Part shown: positions 1-4,896 of the stretch, piece by piece
How positions within the stretch are numbered: the stretch's first letter is position 1
Layout of the letters: each line of letters opens with the position of its first letter
Origin: Proteobacteria bacterium UBA6920
GTDB taxonomy: Bacteria; Pseudomonadota; Gammaproteobacteria; SG8-11
Direction: 5' to 3'
NCBI GenBank assembly: GCA_002448875.1
Contig: DKAS01000190.1
Coordinates: 1-12,551 of the forward strand
DNA length: 12,551 nucleotides
Notes under the pieces: generated by a model
Databases searched by the model: none
The model's input: only the letters and a program-made list of their open reading frames with translations
What the model was told of the DNA's origin: nothing
Made by a program: the position numbers and the translations under genes

Positions 1-2
1 CC

Positions 3-272
3 CCCGCCTGGAACTATACGGCGGTGGCATCGACGGTACTGGCCACCACCCGACTGGACCTTGGCGACGTTGTCATGGCCAAAGGACCGACCGTGGTACC
101 GCAACATGACGCGCAGTACTGGGCGCAAGCAACCGCAGGCTTCGATTTTTCGGGGGCCGATCGCGCACCGCCGGCGCTGTTTAACCAGGTATTGTGGAAC
201 GGGCTGAAAACGGGTCAAACCTACCCGACTATTCACACGGTGTTCAACCAGGTTGCCGACAACGACGATTGA
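3..272 (+). CDS. C-terminal end of an unidentified protein (partial, 5' end outside window)
   Basis: The frame is open from the first complete codon at position 3 to a TGA at 270-272, giving 89 residues with no stop, so the gene begins upstream of the window. The GTG at 24 is only an internal valine codon. The visible tail is acidic at its end and contains a D-F-S-x-x-D-R-A-P stretch followed by L-F-N-x-V-L-W-x-G-L and a Y-P pair. This distantly recalls the C-terminal tails of secreted phosphoesterase/alkaline-phosphatase-family proteins, but I would not assign a function on that. A strong terminator follows 31 bp after the stop, which supports this being a genuine gene end on the plus strand. 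Confidence 0.6.
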   Translation, partial: PAWNYTAVASTVLATTRLDLGDVVMAKGPTVVPQHDAQYWAQATAGFDFSGADRAPPALFNQVLWNGLKTGQTYPTIHTVFNQVADNDD

Positions 273-303
273 TTCGCGCTGTTTGTGCCAATGAGGCATT
301 AAC

Positions 304-340
304 GCCGGGCGGGACTGGCAACGGTCGCCGCCCGGTTTTT
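304..340 (+). terminator. Rho-independent terminator (possible attenuator for the next gene)
   Basis: An 8-bp perfect G+C stem (305-312 with 328-335) is followed immediately by five T at 336-340. The 15-nt loop can add three inner pairs. It closes the upstream partial gene. Oddly, it ends only 14 bp before the ATG of the next gene, so that gene's mRNA either starts inside or upstream of this hairpin or has almost no leader. Confidence 0.75.
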
Positions 341-354
341 ACCCGGGAACAAAT

Positions 355-1140
355 ATGTCACTGAATTCGAATTTTTCTCTATACCGCCCTGCCGGTCGCC
401 AGATCGCGACAACGGCACTGGCGGCGTTGCTGCTCTCGCCCGCCGTGGTTACCGCGGGCGACAAATTGATGGTCGAAATTCCGCACGTGGACGCAGGAGC
501 GATTGAAATCGGCCTGCGCGGGCAAATCGTCGCCGATGGTAATGATCAAGTGAACGGCGCGCAAACCTGGAAGCTGGGCGCCGGCATGGGTATCAGCGAA
601 CACTGGTTCAGCGAGATCTACGCAGAATACGAAAAGGAGGCAGAGGAAGACGGCTACAAGGTGGAGTTCTATGAATGGGAAAATCTGTGGTCACTGACCG
701 AGCCGGGACGCTACTGGACCGATTTCGGCATCATCGCCGAATACGCCCATGCTACGGACCCGGATGTTAAGGACGCCTACAAACTCATGCCGCTGTTGCA
801 GGCTCGTACCGGCCCCGGCGAGCTGGCCCTGAATTTCGGTTTCGAACGCAATAAAAGCGAAAACGGCACGACTGCATTGCAATTCGGCTATGGCTGGCAA
901 TACCGCTGGTCCGGCGACCGTGCCCGCCAGTTCGCCCTGGAAGGCTATGGTCAAGTGGGCGATGCGCTCGACTGGAACCGGTGGGCGCAGCAAATCCATC
1001 AATGGGGTCCGGCCGTCACCGGAAAAATCATGAGCGCCCCCGATGCCGGCTGGGAGTACCGCCTGGGCCTGTATTTTGGACTCAACGCGCTGTCACCGGC
1101 CAAGGCCCTGCTCGCGGCCATCGAATATGAATTCGACTGA
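355..1140 (+). CDS. Predicted secreted/outer-membrane beta-barrel protein
   Basis: This 261-residue protein has a clear Sec signal peptide: basic/polar residues 1-15, a hydrophobic core at about 17-33 and a likely cleavage after A34 (VVTA|GDK). The mature part has many short amphipathic stretches rich in Tyr, Trp and Phe, such as the segments around 98-130 and 164-185. These alternate with charged turns, and the protein ends in a strand-like AIEYEFD. This is the pattern of a small outer-membrane beta-barrel of the kind usually annotated only as a hypothetical or transporter protein. It does not end in the canonical aromatic residue. The ATG at 355 is chosen because it gives the complete signal peptide; the Shine-Dalgarno is weak (GGGAA, 345-349). 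The substrate is unknown. A terminator hairpin abuts the start on the upstream side. Confidence 0.72.
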   Translation: MSLNSNFSLYRPAGRQIATTALAALLLSPAVVTAGDKLMVEIPHVDAGAIEIGLRGQIVADGNDQVNGAQTWKLGAGMGISEHWFSEIYAEYEKEAEEDGYKVEFYEWENLWSLTEPGRYWTDFGIIAEYAHATDPDVKDAYKLMPLLQARTGPGELALNFGFERNKSENGTTALQFGYGWQYRWSGDRARQFALEGYGQVGDALDWNRWAQQIHQWGPAVTGKIMSAPDAGWEYRLGLYFGLNALSPAKALLAAIEYEFD

Positions 1141-1170
1141 GCCGGGCGGTGGCAGCGCCACTGGGCAGTC

Positions 1171-1191
1171 GCGCCGGGTCGTAGCCGGCGC
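1171..1191 (+). other. Hairpin in the spacer after the beta-barrel gene
   Basis: A 7-bp perfect G+C stem (1171-1177 with 1185-1191) with a 7-nt loop follows a smaller hairpin at 1149-1161 (5-bp stem, 3-nt loop). Neither is followed by a T tract, so they are not classical terminators. They may protect the 3' end of the upstream mRNA. Confidence 0.35.
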
Positions 1192-1253
1192 GATGGCATG
1201 GCCGCGTGCGCCGGATTACAATCAGCAGGAGCATCCACCGCAAGGGAAACCAT

Positions 1254-1754
1254 GTGACCCTCCCCGCAATCACCCTCGGTCCGGCAAGTGCCGGCGATCT
1301 GGACGGCATCCTGCTCCTGCAGGCGGCCAACCAGATCGCGCAGGGCGGCAGCCTGTCGGCCGAATTTTCCCGCCAGCGCATCGCCGCGATGATGGACGCC
1401 ATGCCCCTGCTGGTGGCGCGCCGGGGCGAGCGCGTGGTCGCTTATCTCATGACCAGCAGCCCGGCGATGAACGCGGACGTTCCCATTATTCAGGCAATGC
1501 TCTACGCATATGGCGGACCAGACGACGCGTACGTCTATGGCCCGATCTGTGTGGACCAGCATGAGCGCGGCCAGGGACTGGCGCAGGCTTTGTTCACCGA
1601 ACTACGGCAGCTGTTGCCGCGGCGCGAAGGAATTCTGTTCGTGCGTGAGGACAATGCCGCTTCCCTGCGCGCCCACGAAAAAATGGGCCTGCGTCGTGTC
1701 GCCAGTTTTGATTTCGGTGGTGTCAACCACACCGTGTTTTCCACCCGACGCTGA
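1254..1754 (+). CDS. GNAT-family N-acetyltransferase
   Basis: The product is a 166-residue single-domain acyl-CoA-dependent acetyltransferase, about the usual length for a stand-alone GNAT protein. Motif A is visible as ICVDQHERGQGLA at about 98-110, with the R-x-x-G-x-A pyrophosphate-binding signature at R105, G108 and A110. Motif B follows as DNAASLRAHEKMGL at about 133-146, the usual N-x-x-S-x-x-x-x-x-x-x-G-[FL] end of the fold. The start is set at GTG 1254 because an AAGGGA Shine-Dalgarno lies at 1242-1247, and the GTG at 1206 would add 16 residues unlike the family. An overlapping ATG at 1252 is followed directly by TGA and cannot be used. The acetyl acceptor (small molecule, antibiotic or protein) cannot be told. 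It lies 113 bp after the beta-barrel gene and is convergent with the methyltransferase remnant. Confidence 0.85.
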   Translation: MTLPAITLGPASAGDLDGILLLQAANQIAQGGSLSAEFSRQRIAAMMDAMPLLVARRGERVVAYLMTSSPAMNADVPIIQAMLYAYGGPDDAYVYGPICVDQHERGQGLAQALFTELRQLLPRREGILFVREDNAASLRAHEKMGLRRVASFDFGGVNHTVFSTRR

Positions 1755-1841
1755 GGCGGCAGGGCGATTGCCGACTGGGAAATCCGCGCCGCGCCAACGC
1801 TACCCCTGCATGGCACACGAAGACCCGCCGCGCACCCCGAT

Positions 1842-2169
1842 TCAAGACTGCTTTTTCGCCACCAGTACTTCCGAAGGCACGCCAAACGAAACAATGGGCC
1901 GGGAATAAGGGTTGCAGGCGATTCTGACATAGTTCAATCATCGTCGAACTGACATCGACAGCGAAATACCGGCATTCTGCATTCAGGTATTTATCGAGCA
2001 GGAGCATGGCGAACTTGCCTGTGCCGCAACCGAACTCAAATACGCTTTTGGCGTCTGCGAATTCACTGTGCGCCACCAGCATCGACAAGGGCGTACTCTC
2101 ATAGAACTGTTTATCCTGCCTGGCGCCGAACCCATCGTAAAATTCTCCAATTTTGTGACTATTGAGCAT
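1842..2169 (-). pseudogene. Class I SAM-dependent methyltransferase, internally deleted and frame-shifted
   Basis: Reading from ATG 2169, which has a GAGGGAAGG ribosome-binding site just upstream, the first 87 codons encode the N-terminal part of a Rossmann-fold methyltransferase. Motif I is FEFGCGTGKF (44-53), and the acidic post-I strand is AVDVSS with D72. After about P87 (position 1909) the reading frame loses family resemblance and would run on into the GNAT gene. In the +1 frame the DNA from about 1915 to the TGA at 1844-1842 reads PYSRPIVSFGVPSEVLVAKK, which is the typical last beta-strand of this family. The roughly 100 residues of the middle of the domain are missing, and the remaining 328 bp is not a multiple of three. 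I therefore read it as a decayed gene created by an internal out-of-frame deletion. An assembly error is the alternative. Confidence 0.68.
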
Positions 2170-2632
2170 GTGCCTTCCCTCACAAGATTGATTCAACTCT
2201 CCACTGACAGTGGCATCACTATAGGCTATATGAATCCCTCATAGAAAAGACAAAATTTCGTCACAAGGCATCGAATCCGGCCTATTTCACCTTGCCCTTC
2301 CCGAAGGTTGAAATCGGTGACCCTGAGTTTCCGCACGCTGGCCTGCATCGGTCAGAGTTTGAAAAATGGCTAGCATACGCCCCAACTGTTTTTCACGGCA
2401 CCGCACAGCGGGTGATAAAAAAATTGGCTACGACCATCATTCCTGGTTAATAATACGGTATATAGCCCAGCTCCACCTGCGCCGTAGTGTGCATAGTTGG
2501 CCCACAGACCGCTGAAAAACGCACTGCTCCGCCCGCCCCACGCGATTATTATTTTCCACTCAAGCCGCGGCGAGCAACCGGCGTTACCTGCGCAGCGGCA
2601 CGCGCCCATTACATAAATCAGAGGAACCACAG
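2170..2632. other. Intergenic region without a convincing gene (463 bp)
   Basis: This stretch separates the divergent methyltransferase remnant and the 89-aa gene, so it must hold promoters in both directions. I see one candidate minus-strand promoter (2225-2253) and an A+T-rich patch at about 2415-2465 (AAAAAAATTGG and TAATAATACGGTATATA). That patch could include the plus-strand promoter of the 89-aa gene, but no hexamer pair has good spacing. An 80-codon plus-strand open frame (2208-2450) lacks any ATG near its beginning, and I do not call it. A 93-codon minus-strand frame (2370-2651) has no family resemblance and overlaps the next gene's start. Confidence 0.5.
2225..2253 (-). promoter_or_regulatory. 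Candidate sigma70 promoter for the methyltransferase remnant
   Basis: On the minus strand, TTGTCT (2253-2248) is separated by 17 bp from TATAGC (2230-2225). Each hexamer matches four of six consensus bases. The site lies about 55 bp upstream of the ATG at 2169, in an A+T-richer patch. It is a sequence match only. Confidence 0.3.
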
Positions 2633-2902
2633 ATGAAGCAACTGCACACACGCGAATCCATACTACTCAGTCATACCCAGGCCTGTCACACGGTGGCGAT
2701 GTTCTCCGGCCTTTCGATAAACCAGGTGCTTTCCGGGCTGGAAGGACGCACGTATGTACACGGCAAAAAAAATATCGTATCACGCCATGAACTGCACAAT
2801 GCCTTGCAGACTATCGCCGTATTCGCCGGAATCGACTATGCGCGGGTGGCGCAACTGCTCGAAGGCGAAAAGGTGGCCGACGCCATGCAGGAGGCGGCAT
2901 GA
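2633..2902 (+). CDS. 89-aa protein of unknown function with an internal duplication
   Basis: The ATG at 2633 is preceded by a GAGGA Shine-Dalgarno at good distance (AGAGGAACCACAG then ATG). I do not recognise the family. The protein consists of two related helical-looking units: residues 17-38 (ACHTVAMFSGLSINQVLSGLEG) can be read as A-x-x-T-h-A-h-F-[SA]-G-h, then V, and ending L-E-G. Residues 57-78 repeat this with nine of 22 positions identical (A, T, A, F, G, V, L, E, G) and several conservative changes, at a fixed 40-residue offset. There is no signal peptide or membrane segment, so it is probably cytoplasmic. The repeats suggest a small helical protein that may pseudo-dimerise. It stands alone, with a strong hairpin 38 bp after the stop. 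Confidence 0.65.
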   Translation: MKQLHTRESILLSHTQACHTVAMFSGLSINQVLSGLEGRTYVHGKKNIVSRHELHNALQTIAVFAGIDYARVAQLLEGEKVADAMQEAA

Positions 2903-2940
2903 AGCATGGTTGCCGTCGCAAGCGATTCCCTACCGAGTCA

Positions 2941-2962
2941 GGGCGGCGCTCAGGCGCCGCCC
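2941..2962 (+). other. Strong hairpin downstream of the 89-aa gene
   Basis: A perfect 9-bp all-G+C inverted repeat (2941-2949 with 2954-2962) has a TCAG tetraloop. No T tract follows on either strand, so it is not a canonical intrinsic terminator. It may act as a 3'-end stabiliser or as a terminator lacking the U tract. Confidence 0.45.
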
Positions 2963-3189
2963 CGGGGGCTGCCGATGCAATGCCCGCCTTAAGCGTGTCC
3001 GAATAACTCCCCGTTGTTTAATCCGACGAACGAGCGCACAATTCGCTCTGTGCGTAACGACCGGGAAGCGTAGACCACAGTTTCCGTACCACTTGGTATT
3101 TCCGGCGGTCACCCGACCGCGTCGGCTGCGATACCACTTCCAGGAATTTCACCCGTACACGATTTTGAACTCAACAGAAGGACAAGCTC

Positions 3190-3633
3190 ATGGCCGCCAA
3201 TACCGTTCGCCTGCACCGCGTGCTGCGCGCCCCGCCCCAACGCATCTATCGCGCATTCCTCGATGCCGACGCCATGGCGAAATGGTTTCCGCCGCACGGC
3301 TTCACCTGCAAGGTGCATCACCTGGACGCGCGCGTCGGCGGCACCTACAAAATGGCGTTCACCAATTTCAACACCGGCCAGGAGCATTCCTTCGGCGGGA
3401 AATACCTGGAGCTGGTGCCCGCCGAGCGCATACGCATTACCGATAAATTCGACAACAGCAATCTCCCCGGCGAAATGCAGACCACCGTCACCCTCAAGCA
3501 GGTTTCCTGCGGCACCGAGGTGCATATCGTGCAGGAAGGCATACCTGAAGCCATCCCGGTGGAGGCGTGTTACCTTGGTTGGCAGGATACGCTGGTACTG
3601 TTGGCCCAATTGGTGGAACCTGAGATTCCATGA
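3190..3633 (+). CDS. SRPBCC-fold protein with AHSA1 domain
   Basis: This 147-residue protein has the layout of the bacterial AHSA1 (activator of Hsp90 ATPase homologue 1-like) branch of the START/SRPBCC superfamily. It opens with a strand ending in RVLRAPPQRIYRAF, and the characteristic W-F-P-P-H-G-F motif lies at about 32-38. Further on come the G-G-x-Y-x-M strand at about 50-55, the F-G-G-x-Y-L-E-L-V-P segment at about 68-77, and the closing C-terminal helix after Y-L-G-W-Q. Length is normal for the family and the protein looks intact. AAGGA lies just upstream of ATG 3190 and fixes the start. These proteins have a hydrophobic ligand cavity; the ligand is unknown in most bacterial members and I cannot infer it here. 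No obvious operon partner lies beside it. Confidence 0.85.
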   Translation: MAANTVRLHRVLRAPPQRIYRAFLDADAMAKWFPPHGFTCKVHHLDARVGGTYKMAFTNFNTGQEHSFGGKYLELVPAERIRITDKFDNSNLPGEMQTTVTLKQVSCGTEVHIVQEGIPEAIPVEACYLGWQDTLVLLAQLVEPEIP

Positions 3634-3724
3634 TCGGGGCTTGGCGTGGCACATCTGCCGGCTCCCCAAGACATTTCACTTGGTGCACCATTTCACTAGT
3701 TCATCGATGGCTGCTGCTTCACCT

Positions 3725-3750
3725 GTGGGAGCCGCGTTCAGCGCTCCTAT
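3725..3750. repeat. Single REP-like imperfect palindrome
   Basis: The stem pairs 3726-3731 with 3744-3749 (one G-T wobble) and 3733-3735 with 3741-3743, leaving one bulged C at 3732 and a GTTCA loop. The head GTGGGAGC resembles the start of REP elements common in Pseudomonas and Xanthomonas relatives. Only one copy is visible in the window, so the repeat status is inferred from form alone. Confidence 0.35.
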
Positions 3751-3857
3751 TGCAAAGCTGCTTGCGCGGTCATTTTGTTGTTTAACCAGCGACCGCTTAC
3801 CCAACATATTCCACCTGAATGAGTTTTTTTTCATGTTTTCCAGCGGGTTCCGCTGGT

Positions 3858-3887
3858 CCGACACCAGGCTTTCCTGAACGCTATAAA
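3858..3887 (+). promoter_or_regulatory. Candidate sigma70 promoter of the PhnD-like/GGDEF-EAL unit
   Basis: CCGACA (3858-3863, four of six matches) lies 18 bp upstream of TATAAA (3882-3887, five of six). It would give a leader of about 135 nt before ATG 4028. It overlaps the end of no gene and sits where the G+C content drops. It is a match by eye only. Confidence 0.3.
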
Positions 3888-4027
3888 GATATCAGCTTTT
3901 CAAATATCATATTCAGCAATCCGGCTTTTTCCCGAGTTAAAGCGCATTCAAATAGCGCCGAAAATAGATAGTTAGCCGGCAAACCCGGCCGGCGCTTGTT
4001 ACCACCAATAACGCAAGGACATTAACG

Positions 4028-4885
4028 ATGATAGTCAAGTCCAATCATCAGCGGACTAGTTGCCGGGTACTCAGCTTGCTATTCATCGTCTCCATGATGC
4101 TTTACAACAGCTGCTGGGCCGATCCGGCAGCAAAAACGGAAGACAAACCTCTCATCATGGGTATTTTTCCCGTTCTGTCATCGGGTCAAATCGAAAAGTT
4201 ATTTGCACCGCTGGCCGCGCACGTCGCCAAGGAATTGGGCCACTCAGTGCGTCTCTATACCAAATCCAATTTCGAGGACTTTACTGCAGAACTCTCTCAT
4301 GAAACTTATGATATCGCATTCATACAACCGCTTGATTACATCGCGGCCCATGATAAATATGGATATATTCCCGTAGCACGTCGCGATGGCGAACTGTCCG
4401 CGCTTTTAGTCGTATTACCGGAGAGCCCGCTGCAAACGCTACAAGACCTGAAGGGGAAAGTAGTCGGCCTGCCACCGGAAGTTGCCGCCGTGAGTTATCT
4501 GACCAGAAAGGAATTGGTGGCTGCCAGTATTGATATCCACAAGGATGTGACGTTGTCCTATCTTAAAGCCCACGATGCCTGCCTCAACCAATTGATGCTG
4601 CGCAAGGTAGATGTCTGCGGAAGCGCGGAGCAACCCATTCGATTTTTCGAAAAAAAATGGAACATTACTTTTCGCACTCTCGCGGAAACTAAATCTATTC
4701 CGCCGGCGGTATTCATGGTACACAGACGAGTTCCGCTGGAAAAACGTCGGGCAATCAAGAATGCCTTATTATCCTGGCAGGAAAGCAAAGAAGGCCGTGA
4801 CCCTTCCTTAAACAGCGGCATGGCATTTTACAAAGACACGAACGAAAAGGAGTATAAGGTGTTGTACGATTACATTGAAAAATAG
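4028..4885 (+). CDS. PhnD-like periplasmic substrate-binding protein, probable sensor partner of the adjacent c-di-GMP enzyme
   Basis: The 285-residue product has a signal peptide (positive N-terminus, hydrophobic 14-27, likely cleavage after A31 in CWA|DP) and a type-II periplasmic binding fold of the phosphate/phosphonate PhnD family. The opening strand is PLIMGIFPV (41-49), followed by the helix with PLAAHVAKEL (61-70). The first-domain closing segment is YDIAFIQPLDYIAA (94-107) and the crossover is LKGKVVGLPP (141-150). Residues 182-203 (H-D-A-C-L...D-V-C-G) include C185 and C197, which could form a periplasmic disulfide. AAGGA before ATG 4028 supports the start. No ABC permease or ATPase gene is adjacent; the next gene, 11 bp away, is a membrane GGDEF/EAL protein. 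Family precedents for such a partnership are NspS with MbaA and AioX with AioS. The ligand could be a phosphorus or arsenic oxyanion or something else; the sequence does not say. Confidence 0.85.
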   Translation: MIVKSNHQRTSCRVLSLLFIVSMMLYNSCWADPAAKTEDKPLIMGIFPVLSSGQIEKLFAPLAAHVAKELGHSVRLYTKSNFEDFTAELSHETYDIAFIQPLDYIAAHDKYGYIPVARRDGELSALLVVLPESPLQTLQDLKGKVVGLPPEVAAVSYLTRKELVAASIDIHKDVTLSYLKAHDACLNQLMLRKVDVCGSAEQPIRFFEKKWNITFRTLAETKSIPPAVFMVHRRVPLEKRRAIKNALLSWQESKEGRDPSLNSGMAFYKDTNEKEYKVLYDYIEK

Positions 4886-4896
4886 GCCAAGCTTCA

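Larger units (their letters stand above)
3634..4027. other. Intergenic region before the PhnD-like gene (394 bp)
   Basis: This spacer contains a REP-like imperfect hairpin (3725-3750), a T8 run followed by a 7-bp hairpin (3840-3846 with 3850-3856), and a candidate promoter (3858-3887). Downstream of that is a roughly 140-nt A+T-richer leader with two GCCGGC copies (3974-3979, 3988-3993) upstream of the PhnD-like gene. A 62-codon minus-strand frame (3864-3676, GTG start with AGGAAA upstream) is open but unlike any family I know; I leave it uncalled. I looked for a c-di-GMP riboswitch and did not find the conserved core. Confidence 0.5.

Noticed and set aside
999..1562. 187-codon minus-strand ORF across the beta-barrel/GNAT junction.
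   Set aside because: It is antisense to two recognisable genes; long open antisense frames are common at this G+C content.
2208..2450. 80-codon plus-strand open frame with protein-like text in the 2.2-2.6 kb gap.
   Set aside because: No ATG or well-placed GTG/TTG with a ribosome-binding site near its beginning and no family resemblance. A decayed remnant cannot be excluded.
2370..2651. 93-codon minus-strand ORF overlapping the start of the 89-aa gene.
   Set aside because: Its translation is Cys/Gly/Trp-rich without motif, and it would cover the ribosome-binding site of a better-supported gene.
3840..3856. 7-bp perfect hairpin next to a T8 run, considered as a terminator.
   Set aside because: The T run precedes the hairpin on the plus strand, and on the minus strand the hairpin is followed by A residues, so neither orientation gives a stem followed by U.
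3961..4027. c-di-GMP riboswitch (GEMM) in the leader of the PhnD-like/GGDEF-EAL unit, suggested by GGCAAACC-like text.
   Set aside because: The conserved GCAAAGCC-type core and the paired tetraloop-receptor helices are missing; only a short resemblance remains.
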